Numbered from the stretch's first letter, positions 17,749 to 26,535 are shown. The stretch: DNA of 64,000 nt from Natronosalvus hydrolyticus (GCA_025517525.1 JAOPJZ010000009.1:56382-120381), one strand, 5' to 3'. Translations and numbers: made by a program. Notes: a model not told the origin generated them from the letters alone.

Positions 17749-18453
17749 ATGATCGGCGTCGAACTCTCCTTGCGCCAGGCCGACTGCCCCCTGAGCGCCG
17801 CGTCGGCGGCCCAAGACGTCGCCTTCGTCACTCCACACTGGCACTATCATCGCGACCAGGGACGCCTCGAGTTGCGGATGCTCGTCGATGCCTCGAGTCG
17901 TGGGGCGCTCGAGACGGGCCTCGAAACCGTTCGTGACCACCCCTCGACGGTGTCGTTCGACCTGCTCGCTAAACAGACGGCGACCGCACGAGCACGGCTG
18001 ACGATGGGAACGACCGAGGCAATGGGAACCGTCGTCGACCACGACGGCTACCTGACCGGTCCATTCCGGAACGTCGATGGCACCGAACGCTGGTCGCTCG
18101 GGTTCGACACCGAAGCCGCGGCTCGCGGCGCGCTCTCGGCACTCGAGCGGAACACGGACGACCAGTGTACGGTAACGAGACACGAAGCGGTGACGCCATC
18201 TGACGCCCTCGAACACGTCCATGCCGACACCGTCGGACGGCGACTACTCGAGGCCCAGCGCCATCTGACGACGACCGAACGGAAGACCATCGAACGGGCG
18301 CTCGAGACGGGCTACTACGAAGTTCCGCGGGCGACGACGCTCAGCGACCTCGCGGAATCACTCGAGGTTTCCGACGCGGCCGTCTCCAAAACGCTTCGCC
18401 GGGCGGAGTCGAAACTACTCTCCCCGTCGTTGGAGCGTTCGGAGTGGCGTTAA
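17749..18453 (+). CDS. HTH-10 (bacterio-opsin activator-type) transcriptional regulator
   Basis: The 234-residue product starts MIGVELSLRQADCPL. The ATG at 17749 is chosen because earlier in-frame starts lie inside the SRP RNA gene. The N-terminal part (about 1-160) is a ligand-binding-like module common to haloarchaeal HTH-10 proteins. The C-terminus (about 168-225) is the HTH-10 domain: LTTTERKTIERALETGYYEV then LSDLAESLEVSDAAVSKTLR. HTH-10 proteins usually regulate metabolic genes; here the next gene downstream is an EamA exporter, a possible target, but this is inference. Confidence 0.85.
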   Translation: MIGVELSLRQADCPLSAASAAQDVAFVTPHWHYHRDQGRLELRMLVDASSRGALETGLETVRDHPSTVSFDLLAKQTATARARLTMGTTEAMGTVVDHDGYLTGPFRNVDGTERWSLGFDTEAAARGALSALERNTDDQCTVTRHEAVTPSDALEHVHADTVGRRLLEAQRHLTTTERKTIERALETGYYEVPRATTLSDLAESLEVSDAAVSKTLRRAESKLLSPSLERSEWR

Positions 18454-18513
18454 CATCCTAACGTCAAAAGGGATGGCTCCCCCATTCGAAGTGATGGCGT
18501 GACCTGTGACGCT

Positions 18514-19461
18514 ATGGATGCCCAATCTACGGAGGATGTTCCCTCCGACTCGAGTTCGACCGCCGAGTTCCTCGCGAGATACCTCTTTGCGCTCGCCCCA
18601 CTGGCCGCGGCGACCCTCTGGGGCGGCCTGTACGTCGTCAGCAAGTGGGGATTCGAGGCCGTTCCGCCGGTCACGCTGGCGTTTGCGCGTGTCGCAGTCG
18701 GTGCCACTGCCCTGTGGATCGTCGTCCGACTCACCTATCCCCGCCGTTCGTTTTCGAAGCGGGACCTGCTGGCGTTCGCCGGCCTCGGCGTCCTCGTAAG
18801 CGGGTCGCTCATTACCCAGTTTCTCGGGACGGATCTGACGACCGCCAGCCAGGGCTCGTTGATCACGGTCTCGACGCCCGTCTTTACCGTCCTGCTCGGC
18901 GTCGCCCTCCTCGATGAACGCCTGTCCGCTCGAGCGGCTCTCGGCATCGGTATTGCGACCGTCGGCACCTTGCTCGTCCTCTCGGGGCAGTACGACCTCA
19001 CGGCAATTGCCGGCGCAGCGACAACGGGAATCCTGCTGTTACTCGTGGCGAGCGCCACCTGGGCGGGATACACGGTCTATGGCAAACCGCTAATCGAGCG
19101 GTACTCGGCCCTCGAGACGGCGACGTACTCGACGGTCGCCGCAGTCCCGGTACTGGCGCTCATGGTCCCGGTCGAGCTCGCAGTCACCGATACCTCGCTC
19201 TCGAGTATCCCGCTCTCGCTTCCGGTACTCGTCGCCATCGCCTATCTCGGTCTCTTTGGAACTGCCGCCGCGTGGTATCTCTGGTACAAGGGCCTCGAGT
19301 ACGTCGACGCGAGCATCATCTCGGTGTTCTTTTTCGCCCAGCCCGTCGTTGGCGGCTTGCTGGGGGCCGCGTTCCTCGGGGAGCAACTCGGCTCGTTGTT
19401 CGTCGTGGGCGGCGTCGTGATGGCTGCCGGGGTGTATCTCATCGCTGCAGAGGAGTCCTGA
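18514..19461 (+). CDS. EamA/DMT-family transporter
   Basis: Members of the drug/metabolite transporter superfamily move small molecules, often amino acids or metabolites, across the membrane. About ten hydrophobic helices form two EamA repeats (about 20-150 and 165-310). The N-terminal repeat has LWGGLYVVSKWGFEAVPPV and the second WAGYTVYGKPLIERYSALE with a closing FFFAQPVVGGLLGAAFLGE. I favour the ATG at 18514 (MDAQSTED); a GTG at 18499 would add five residues. Substrate is unknown. The gene lies 60 bp after the HTH-10 regulator on the same strand. Confidence 0.88.
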   Translation: MDAQSTEDVPSDSSSTAEFLARYLFALAPLAAATLWGGLYVVSKWGFEAVPPVTLAFARVAVGATALWIVVRLTYPRRSFSKRDLLAFAGLGVLVSGSLITQFLGTDLTTASQGSLITVSTPVFTVLLGVALLDERLSARAALGIGIATVGTLLVLSGQYDLTAIAGAATTGILLLLVASATWAGYTVYGKPLIERYSALETATYSTVAAVPVLALMVPVELAVTDTSLSSIPLSLPVLVAIAYLGLFGTAAAWYLWYKGLEYVDASIISVFFFAQPVVGGLLGAAFLGEQLGSLFVVGGVVMAAGVYLIAAEES

Positions 19462-19631
19462 ACCGAGTACTGTCTACAGCTCTGAAAAAGACGACTCGAG
19501 CCACTGAGAACGGTCTACCCGAGAGATGCCGAGAACAGTCGAAAGCCCGTTTCAGACGGTGTACTGTCGTCTCTCATCGCTGAATGTCGACCCAGTAGGA
19601 CAATCGCCGGTAGGGAGTGCAACGAACCGTA

Positions 19632-20549
19632 TCAGTCGTCGGCAGCCTCGAGTCGGGACGCGTTTTCGATACCGATGCCACCATCCAGCGTGCGGATGGG
19701 GTACGGGATGTCGATCCCTTCCTCGTCGAAGCGTCGTTTGACGCTCGTGACGTACTCGCCGCGAATACGGACGAAGTCAGCCCTCGAAGGATCGTTGATC
19801 CAGATACGCGATTGGAGGCCGACGTCGGAGTCGTTGAGTTCGGTCAGGCGGACGGACGGGGCCGGGTCGTCCATGATTTCCGGATGTTTTTCGGCTTCTT
19901 CGACGATGATGTCGGAGGCCTGTTCGATGTCGTCGTCGTAGCCGATGCCGAAGACGAACTTCAGCCGAAGACGCTCTTTCGCGACGGGGTTTTTGATGAC
20001 GCCGCCAGTTAGCATGGAGTTCGGCACCGTCAGCAGTTCGTTATCGAACGTTCTGACTCGCGTGACACGCAAACTGATATCTTCGACGACGCCGGCGTGA
20101 TCGTCCCACTCTATCCAGTCGCCGATGCGGAACGGTTTGTCGGTGTAAATGAACACGCCCGCCACGAAGTTGGCGATGACGCTTTGCGTCGCCAGACCGA
20201 TCGCCAACGCCCCAGCCGCGGCAATGCCGGCCATCGACACCAGGAAATTGCCATAATCCGCTGCCCCGAACGCAATTGCGATCGCAACAAATGCGGTGAC
20301 GAACCGCGTAATCATCAGCAACGGCTTCTGTGCGTGTCTGTCCAGGTCGCGCCGTCGCATTGCACGTCGGACGAGCGGAATGACGATCGCGCGGCCCAGC
20401 ATCCAGACGACGACCAGTGTGAGGACGAAGATGATCGCACCCTCGAGCGCCCCTGCGAGTGCGTTATCGATGCCGCCAATGGCCTCGAGTTGCTCCCCGA
20501 TCGGCCCCAGGTTTTCCTGAAGCGGTGCCGGAAGCACCGTGCCCATCAT
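19632..20549 (-). CDS. Small-conductance mechanosensitive channel, MscS family
   Basis: MscS channels open under membrane tension to release solutes during hypo-osmotic shock, relevant to a halophile. The 305-residue protein has three membrane segments (about 25-50, 75-100, 105-125). The pore helix is Gly/Ala-rich (AAGALAIGLATQSVIANFVAG). Next comes the beta domain (DKPFRIGDWIEWDDHAGVVE, LLTVPNSML) and the C-terminal alpha-beta cage. Length is typical. The start overlaps the end of the YhbY gene by 4 bp, so it is co-translated with RNA-binding genes. The 170 bp between it and the EamA gene hold no recognisable gene. Confidence 0.92.
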   Translation of the reverse strand: MMGTVLPAPLQENLGPIGEQLEAIGGIDNALAGALEGAIIFVLTLVVVWMLGRAIVIPLVRRAMRRRDLDRHAQKPLLMITRFVTAFVAIAIAFGAADYGNFLVSMAGIAAAGALAIGLATQSVIANFVAGVFIYTDKPFRIGDWIEWDDHAGVVEDISLRVTRVRTFDNELLTVPNSMLTGGVIKNPVAKERLRLKFVFGIGYDDDIEQASDIIVEEAEKHPEIMDDPAPSVRLTELNDSDVGLQSRIWINDPSRADFVRIRGEYVTSVKRRFDEEGIDIPYPIRTLDGGIGIENASRLEAADD

Positions 20550-20794
20550 CGATGGATCACGGCGGTGTGCCCGCGCGTCTCCACGAGCGTGCCGTTCACT
20601 TCTTCTGCGAGCGCCTGCGCTTTACTCTCGGTCGAGTCACCGACTCGAGCAGCCCGAAGAAACTTGACCTTTACCAGATTCTCGTTTGCGAGCTGGTCGT
20701 TTAGCTCATCGACGACGGCGTCGACCCCGCTTTTGCCGACCCAGACGGTTACGTCGAGGTCGTGGGCCCGTTTTTTCAGTTCCTGTGTATCCAT
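20546..20794 (-). CDS. YhbY-type CRM-domain RNA-binding protein
   Basis: The 82-residue protein starts MDTQELKKRAHDL; upstream in-frame sequence is rejected as non-coding. It is a single CRM domain with DVTVWVGKSGVDAVVDELND (GxxG loop WVGKSG) and VKVKFLR, ending in a strand that includes TRGHTAVIHR. Bacterial YhbY binds pre-50S ribosomal particles; archaeal versions are assumed to act in rRNA or RNase P-related maturation. It follows the RNase P component 4 gene by 76 bp, a context that supports an RNA-processing role. Confidence 0.9.
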   Translation of the reverse strand: MDTQELKKRAHDLDVTVWVGKSGVDAVVDELNDQLANENLVKVKFLRAARVGDSTESKAQALAEEVNGTLVETRGHTAVIHR

Positions 20795-20870
20795 AGGGCG
20801 TCTTAAGGAGGCCGATGGTTTCAATCTTCGCGAATCGATATCCGCGTTTCGCCGCCTGTGGCCTGCACAG

Positions 20871-21146
20871 TTATTCGTAGGGATACCGAGCGTGATGTCC
20901 ACAGTCACAGGTGATTACCACGTGGCCATCCTGGAGACGAACGCGGGCGTTCACGCCCGGGCGAAGGTACGCATCACACGCGTCGCAGGTGAACCGCTTG
21001 AACGTCCGAGGGAGCGACAGCCGGTTCCGTTCGGCCACGCGACGGGCCAGCCTGACGTAATGTTTGGCCCGTTCGTCCTCACCGTCGGCAGCCGCCGCTC
21101 GAGCGAGGTCGTGGAGCCGGTCGATTCGCTCCGCGGCGATATCCAT
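20871..21146 (-). CDS. rnp4: RNase P protein component 4 (Rpr2/RPP21 type)
   Basis: This is a protein subunit of archaeal RNase P, which trims the 5' leader of pre-tRNA. The 91-residue product has the N-terminal helices (IDRLHDLARAAAADGEDERA, HYVRLARRVAERN) and a zinc ribbon with two cysteine pairs (CDACDAYLRPG and CDCGHHARYPYE), matching the Rpr2 family. It is first in an rnp4-yhbY-mscS run and diverges from a glycosyltransferase gene. Confidence 0.93.
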   Translation of the reverse strand: MDIAAERIDRLHDLARAAAADGEDERAKHYVRLARRVAERNRLSLPRTFKRFTCDACDAYLRPGVNARVRLQDGHVVITCDCGHHARYPYE

Positions 21147-21253
21147 TACCCCGGGTTTGTCGTGGCCGACGTATTGGTGTTTTGTTTGAACGTTTTCCCG
21201 AGCACGGCTACCGAAACCGCTATCTTGCTCTTGGCTGACCGTTCGACACGACC

Positions 21254-22321
21254 GTGCGCGTACTCAACTACCTCGAGCTGGAGGGGCCGCTCGAGCGCAG
21301 CGGTATCGGGGCGGCGGCGGACCATCAGCGACGGGCGCTGCTAGGCGAGTGCGGTCGCTCTGAGGGGACCGATATCGACGTCGTCACCGATCCCTGGGGC
21401 GACTCGCTGCGTTCAGTGGCGAAACGACTCCGCCACGAGCGCTCCCCGACCGTCGAGTACGACATTGCCCACTGCAACGCGATTGGACCGGGCTCGCTGG
21501 TCGTCGCTCGCGATGCCATGCGGACGGACACGCCGCTCGTGTTGCACGCACACGTCACCCGCGAGGACTTCCGCGACAGCTTTCGCTGGTCGAACGCGCT
21601 GTCCGGCCCTCTCGGAGGCTATCTCAAACGGTTTTACTCGCAGGCCGACCTCGTGTTGTGTCCGAGCGAACAGACCAGACGCCATCTCGAGGCGTATCCG
21701 GTGTCGGCTCCCATCGAACCGATCACCAACGGCGTGGACCATCGCTCGCTCGAGGGGGTTGTATCGCGTCGGGAGAACGCGCGCGACCGATTTGACCTCC
21801 ATGGGCTGGTCGCCTTCGCCGTCGGCAACGTGTTCGAACGGAAGGGGCTGGGGACCTTCTGTCGTCTCGCTCAACGAACGCCGTACTCGTTCGTCTGGTT
21901 CGGCCCCTACGACCGGGGGCCACAGGCGAGTCCGACCGTCCGTCGACTGACGGCGAACCCGCCGCCTGACGTCCGGTTTACGGGCTGGATCGAGGACAAA
22001 CGCGATGCCTTCGCCGCCGGCGACGTGTTCGTCTTCCCGACCCACGCCGAAAACCAGGGCATCGCCGTCCTCGAGGCGATGGCCTGCGGGAAGCCAGTCG
22101 TCCTTCGGGATCTCCCCGTATTCAGGGAGTTTTACACCGACGGCGTCGACTGTCTCCTGTGCTCGAGCGAGGACGAGTTTTGTGCGGCGCTCGAGATCCT
22201 CGCAGCCAATCCGGACCGCCGTCGGGAACTGGGCGAAAACGCGAGGAAAACGGCGGCTGAACACTCCCTCGAGCGGGTTCGAACGCGCTTGCTCGAGGTG
22301 TACGAGCGCCTAATCACGTAA
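21254..22321 (+). CDS. GT4-family glycosyltransferase
   Basis: The 355-residue protein starts at a GTG (MRVLNYLELEGPLERSG). It has the GT-B fold: an N-terminal acceptor domain with the typical early loop, then an NGVDHRSLEGV motif between lobes, and a C-terminal nucleotide-sugar-binding domain with FPTHAENQGIAVLEAMACGK, the Glu-rich signature of retaining family 4 enzymes. No membrane helix. The sugar and acceptor are unknown. It is followed by a lipoprotein/PAP2 pair and a second GT4 gene, so envelope or glycolipid synthesis is plausible. Confidence 0.85.
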   Translation: MRVLNYLELEGPLERSGIGAAADHQRRALLGECGRSEGTDIDVVTDPWGDSLRSVAKRLRHERSPTVEYDIAHCNAIGPGSLVVARDAMRTDTPLVLHAHVTREDFRDSFRWSNALSGPLGGYLKRFYSQADLVLCPSEQTRRHLEAYPVSAPIEPITNGVDHRSLEGVVSRRENARDRFDLHGLVAFAVGNVFERKGLGTFCRLAQRTPYSFVWFGPYDRGPQASPTVRRLTANPPPDVRFTGWIEDKRDAFAAGDVFVFPTHAENQGIAVLEAMACGKPVVLRDLPVFREFYTDGVDCLLCSSEDEFCAALEILAANPDRRRELGENARKTAAEHSLERVRTRLLEVYERLIT

Positions 22322-22399
22322 TCCGTACGACCGCTGCACCAGCGACAGATGCTGGATTTCGTCGGTCCCGTACCGGAGGTCGGTTCGGAGGCGACGCAT
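22310..22399 (-). CDS. Candidate small protein, 29 residues
   Basis: An ATG at 22399 on the minus strand opens a 29-codon frame ending TAG at 22310, overlapping the 3' end of the glycosyltransferase by 12 bp. The peptide starts MRRLRTDLRYGTDEIQ and ends SYGLRD; it is strongly basic for a halophile. A good TATA-like GTATAAC lies about 25 bp before the ATG, the spacing of a leaderless message. Against it: size, and lack of any family I recognise. It could be a remnant of a longer gene. Confidence 0.3.
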   Translation of the reverse strand: MRRLRTDLRYGTDEIQHLSLVQRSYGLRD

Positions 22400-22555
22400 C
22401 GTCCGGTCGAGGACGCAATACTGTTATACACCTAACAGCCAAGTACCCACGAGAACGTGCACGACGATTTATCGGCCACCTCGAGCCACGATCGGTCCGA
22501 CTCACGCCAGTCGACGGCCACCTCGAGCCGGTTTAGCGCCGATACTTGTATTTCA

Positions 22556-24319
22556 ATGGCAACCAAGAAACGCCCGCGTGAGAACGCTGGCGACTCGATG
22601 TCGGGCAGACGTGCATTTCTGGCCAGCGCTGGCGTTGGCCTCTCTGCCGCGACTGCGGGCTGTCTCAGAGAGTTTCGGAGTGCAGTCAATCGCACCCACC
22701 TCGAGCAACTGTCGGTATCGATTACTACGCAGCCAGCCGATGGCGACCGGCAAGCGATTCAAATTGCCAGGCGATTGGCGGACAACCTCGAGGCGGTCGG
22801 CATCGACGTTTCCGTCCCACTGCGCTCGCGCGAGGAATTTCTCCGGGACATTCTGATCAATCATGACTTCGATATCTACGTCGGGCGCCATCCAGGCGCC
22901 AGTGATCCTGACTTTCTGTACGAAACGCTCCACTCGCGCTACGGCGAGGAGGCCGGTTGGCAGAACCCCTTTGGCTACGCAAACACGGCCGTTGACGACT
23001 TACTCGAGACCCAGCGAACTGCTGACGGCGACGAGCGCCAGGAGGCGGTCGACGGCCTGCTCGAGGCCGTCGCCGCCGAACAACCGTTCGTCCCCATCTG
23101 TCGGCCGACGGACGTCAGATTGGTCCGCACTGACCGATTCGATGGCTGGCGTGCCGACTCGCTCTCTACACGGCTTGGATATCTCGATGTCGAACGGGTC
23201 GGTGAGGCGAACAGGCTTCGGGGGACGGTGATCGATGCACGGGTGTCGAAAAACCTCAATCCGATTTCGGCCGAGTATCGGGGAAAAGACCCGCTTCTCG
23301 ATCTACTATACGACTCGCTGGCGACCCGCGAGCACGACGGAACCCTCATTCCGTGGCTCGCAACCGACTGGGACTGGGATGGTGACGACCTCCTCGTCTC
23401 GCTGCGGCGCGGACACACGTTCCACGACGGCGAACCCGTCACTGCTGACGACGTCGCCTTTACCTACCGATTCCTCGAGGATACGTCACTGGGCTCGAGC
23501 GACGTACCTGCCCCCACGCCCCGATACCGGGGGGCGGTCGCCGCGGTCGATTCGGTGGACGTCGAGGGCGATCACGAACTGCGGATTCGCCTCAACACGG
23601 GCGAAGCCGTCGCCCAGCGCGTGCTGACCGTCCCAATTTTGCCCCGGCATCGCTGGGAACCGCGGGCCGAACAGGCCACCGTTCGGGGCGTTCGTATCGC
23701 AAAGGGGACGACGGAGGCGCTGATCACCGACAACGTCCCGCCGGTCGGGAGCGGTCCGTTCGAGTTCGGCGACCGAGCCGAGCGCGAACATCTGACCCTC
23801 GAGCGGTTTCCGGACCACTTCACCGCTCGAGACGACGTCTCACTGCCGGCGGCATCGGTCGACCGACTCCGGGCCCAGATCGATCCACGGAGTCCCTCTG
23901 CAATTTCGTTGATCGAGACGGGCGATTCCGACATCACGATCTCACCGCTCGAGGCGTACGTGTACGACGACCTCGAGGAGTCCGAGGTGAAACGGGTGTT
24001 GGAGACACCCTCCGAAACCTTCTATCACGTCGGTTTCAACACCCGATCCGCCCCGTTTGCCAACCCGTACGTCAGGCGGGCGGTGGCGCGTCTGATCGAC
24101 AAAGCGTGGCTCGTCGAAACCGTGTTTGAGGGTGTTGCCGAACCGCTCGCCACCCCAGTTCCGGACGAGTGGATTCCCGACTCGCTTGCGTTCGATGGGG
24201 TTGATCCGGGAGTACCGTTTTTTGGCGACGACGGCGATCTCGACGTGAGTGATGCCAGAGCTGCGTTTGAATCAGCCGGCTATCGGTACGATGGCGACAA
24301 ACTGGTGGTGAGAGAATAG
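22556..24319 (+). CDS. Family-5 solute-binding lipoprotein, apparently circularly permuted
   Basis: The 587-residue protein starts MATKKRPRENAG and has a twin-Arg signal (SGRRAFLAS) with lipobox (ATAGC, Cys36), so it is exported by Tat and lipid-anchored. It belongs to the extracellular family-5 (peptide/nickel-type) binding proteins, but segment order is unusual. Residues about 50-215 look like the family's C-terminal part (IARRLADNLEAVGIDVSV; DIYVGRHPGASDPDFLYETL; AAEQPFVPICRP). Residues about 221-587 look like the normal N-terminal and middle parts (LYDSLATREHDGTLIPWLAT; GHTFHDGEPVTADDVAFTY). The protein ends FESAGYRYDGDKLVV, where the missing C-terminal part would normally continue. No ABC permease or ATPase is adjacent. 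The stop overlaps the next start by 1 bp. Confidence 0.8.
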   Translation: MATKKRPRENAGDSMSGRRAFLASAGVGLSAATAGCLREFRSAVNRTHLEQLSVSITTQPADGDRQAIQIARRLADNLEAVGIDVSVPLRSREEFLRDILINHDFDIYVGRHPGASDPDFLYETLHSRYGEEAGWQNPFGYANTAVDDLLETQRTADGDERQEAVDGLLEAVAAEQPFVPICRPTDVRLVRTDRFDGWRADSLSTRLGYLDVERVGEANRLRGTVIDARVSKNLNPISAEYRGKDPLLDLLYDSLATREHDGTLIPWLATDWDWDGDDLLVSLRRGHTFHDGEPVTADDVAFTYRFLEDTSLGSSDVPAPTPRYRGAVAAVDSVDVEGDHELRIRLNTGEAVAQRVLTVPILPRHRWEPRAEQATVRGVRIAKGTTEALITDNVPPVGSGPFEFGDRAEREHLTLERFPDHFTARDDVSLPAASVDRLRAQIDPRSPSAISLIETGDSDITISPLEAYVYDDLEESEVKRVLETPSETFYHVGFNTRSAPFANPYVRRAVARLIDKAWLVETVFEGVAEPLATPVPDEWIPDSLAFDGVDPGVPFFGDDGDLDVSDARAAFESAGYRYDGDKLVVRE

Positions 24320-25191
24320 TGCTGGTCGAAGTCCTCACTCGGTTAGCGCTTATCGTCGCCGTGATGGTCGTCCTGGGGGTTGGCGTCTTCGCGGGCCGCC
24401 AGCGACTGGTTCGGACCGTTCGCGAGTGGCCTGGGCGAGTGAAAGCAATCGCTCCCATCACGATTGTCCTGGTGAGCGTACTGTTGTTCAACAGCGTCGC
24501 CAGACAGGCGGTTCCCGAACTCTCCTGGCTGATTCGAAAGGACATCACCTGGGCAATCTACGAAACCGAAGGCGACCTCATCCTCTGGCTGCAAGCGCAG
24601 GCCACGCCCGAGGTGACGGCGTACTTTTCGTTCATTTACATCTATGGCTACGTGTTCGCACTCATTTTCCCCGTCGTGATCTACTTCCTCTTGCCGAATA
24701 CGCGCCCGCTCAGGGAACTGTTCACTGCCTACACGCTCAACTACACGCTCGGTCTCGCGTGCTACGTCGTCATTATCGCGTACGGCCCCCGGAACCTCGA
24801 GCCGGAGCTCATTCAGGCCCTCCTGTACGACACGTATCCGCAGTATCAACACCTGACGCGCCAGGTCAACCGCAACACCAACGTCTTTCCCTCCTTGCAC
24901 ACCTCGCTGGCCGCGACGGTGGCGTTTCAGGCCTACCGCACTCGAAAGGTCTACTTCGGGTGGTATCTCCTCTCGATTCCGCTGGCACTGAGCGTCGCGC
25001 TTTCGACGATGTATCTCGGTATCCACTGGGCGATCGACGTCCTCGCCGGAATCGTGCTCGGCTGGATTGCGGTCGTGCTGGCTGCCAGACTCGTCGGCCG
25101 CTGGTCGATTTACGAGGCGTTCGACGATGCTGGCGGCCTCGAGGCTATGCCCGGGGGCCGTCGACTCAGGTCACTGTTCGGCCGCCAATAG
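24319..25191 (+). CDS. PAP2-superfamily membrane phosphatase/transferase
   Basis: The 290-residue product starts at a GTG sharing one base with the upstream stop codon. It has about seven membrane helices. The PAP2-type catalytic residues are visible: a His in NVFPSLHTSLAATVAF (SLHT motif) and a second His in MYLGIHWAIDVLAGIVLGW (GxHxxxD). This pattern resembles the AUR1/inositol-phosphorylceramide-synthase-like branch of PAP2 proteins more than classical phosphatidic acid phosphatases. It may act on a polar lipid headgroup or polyprenyl phosphate. Coupling to the lipoprotein gene upstream and a GT4 gene 161 bp downstream suggests membrane-lipid or glycan work; substrate unknown. Confidence 0.85.
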   Translation: MLVEVLTRLALIVAVMVVLGVGVFAGRQRLVRTVREWPGRVKAIAPITIVLVSVLLFNSVARQAVPELSWLIRKDITWAIYETEGDLILWLQAQATPEVTAYFSFIYIYGYVFALIFPVVIYFLLPNTRPLRELFTAYTLNYTLGLACYVVIIAYGPRNLEPELIQALLYDTYPQYQHLTRQVNRNTNVFPSLHTSLAATVAFQAYRTRKVYFGWYLLSIPLALSVALSTMYLGIHWAIDVLAGIVLGWIAVVLAARLVGRWSIYEAFDDAGGLEAMPGGRRLRSLFGRQ

Positions 25192-25318
25192 CGTGCAGAC
25201 GACAGGTCGGACACGGCGGTGAGTTCGGGTCCTCGAGTCCGTACAGCTCTCGAACCAGGACGGCCACTCTCCTCGAGCCTGTAGCTCTCCTTCGAGCCAG
25301 ACAGCTACCGAAACCACT

Positions 25319-25330
25319 ACAGCTTAAGGC
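25319..25330 (+). promoter_or_regulatory. Probable TATA box of second GT4 gene
   Basis: ACAGCTTAAGGC is centred about 28 bp before the ATG at 25353 and so supports that start and a separate promoter for this gene. Confidence 0.45.
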
Positions 25331-25352
25331 TGTGAGAGAAAACCGCGAGACG

Positions 25353-26516
25353 ATGGTTCAACAGGTCGCGGCCTTTACCGACACCTATCTCCCGACGGTC
25401 AACGGCGTGACCTATACGGTTCGAACCTGGCGCGAACGCTTTCGACGGCTGGGTTGCGAGATGCCCGTCGTATTCCCGGCCAGTTCCTACGAACCCGGCC
25501 CGGCCGAACACCCTGTCGGAAGCGTCCCGTTTCCGTTCTACGACGGCTTTCGACTCGGCGGGCCACGGGTTCCGCAGGCGCTGTCGAGCGGCGACGGCGA
25601 TATCGAGGTCGTCCACGCCCACACACCGTTTGCGCTCGGCCTCGCCGCCCGTCGATTCGCGAGGAGTCACTCGCTCCCGCTGGTTGCAACGTATCACACG
25701 CCAGCGGCAGCCTACGCCGAGTATCTCGCCCCGCACGAACGCGTTGTCAGCGGAATCAGACGGCTCGCTACCGGATACGAACGCTGGTTTTACGAAGGGG
25801 CCGATCTGGTTCTGACTCCCTCGAGCACGGCAAAACGCCACCTTCGCGAACGGGTCGGCGTCTCGACGCCGGTTCGGGTTGTCTCCAACGGCGTCGACCT
25901 CGAGCGATTCTCGCCACGGGGAACGGCCGATTTTCGAGCACGCCATGGCCTCGAGAACGACCGTCCATTGGTCGGTTACACCGGTCGCCACGGCCGGGAG
26001 AAAGGGCTCGAGGAGCTGATCGACGCCGTCGCGACGCTTACCGAAATCCGCCGAGCGAACGGGCTCGCGGAGCCGTTGCTCGTTCTCGGCGGTGACGGAC
26101 CTGCTCGGGATACGCTCGAGCAACGGGCTCGCGAGCACGGCCTCGGGGCGCGATTCCTCGGCTTTCTCGACCGCGCCGAACTCCCGTCGCTGTACGCCGC
26201 CCTCGACGTGTTCGCTCATCCGAGCCCGGTCGAAACTCAGGGGGTAGTCGCCCTCGAGGCGATGGCATCGGGGACGCCAGTCGTCGCGGCGGATACTGGC
26301 GCACTCAGCGAAACCGTCGACGCTGGCGTTACGGGTCTTCACTACGAACCCGGTGACACAGGGGCGTTTGCCCGGGAATTGCAGACAGCACTCGAGCGAC
26401 GGGCCACCCTCGAAGCCGGCTGTCTCGACCGACGGCCGACACTCGGTGTCGACCGGTCGGTCGAACAGGTTCACAGACTGTACGCGTCGCTAGCCGAGTC
26501 AGCTACGGTCGAGTGA
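25353..26516 (+). CDS. GT4-family glycosyltransferase
   Basis: The 387-residue protein starts MVQQVAAFTDTYLPTVNGV, the classic N-terminus of retaining GT4 enzymes that glycosylate lipids (for example diacylglycerol or PIM-type glycosyltransferases). Further motifs: VHAHTPFALGLAARRFA, VVSNGVDLERFSP, VGYTGRHGREKGLEELIDAV, and the donor-site SPVETQGVVALEAMASG. No membrane helix, so it acts at the inner face. The frame is open far upstream, but the TATA box and the family N-terminus fix the start at 25353. Likely glycolipid synthesis; specificity unknown. Confidence 0.87.
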   Translation: MVQQVAAFTDTYLPTVNGVTYTVRTWRERFRRLGCEMPVVFPASSYEPGPAEHPVGSVPFPFYDGFRLGGPRVPQALSSGDGDIEVVHAHTPFALGLAARRFARSHSLPLVATYHTPAAAYAEYLAPHERVVSGIRRLATGYERWFYEGADLVLTPSSTAKRHLRERVGVSTPVRVVSNGVDLERFSPRGTADFRARHGLENDRPLVGYTGRHGREKGLEELIDAVATLTEIRRANGLAEPLLVLGGDGPARDTLEQRAREHGLGARFLGFLDRAELPSLYAALDVFAHPSPVETQGVVALEAMASGTPVVAADTGALSETVDAGVTGLHYEPGDTGAFARELQTALERRATLEAGCLDRRPTLGVDRSVEQVHRLYASLAESATVE

Positions 26517-26535
26517 AAACAGCGACTGTACGGGC

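Noticed and set aside
24426..25352. Upstream extension of the second GT4 gene
   Set aside because: Open by chance through the PAP2 gene. The TATA box and the family N-terminus set the start at 25353.
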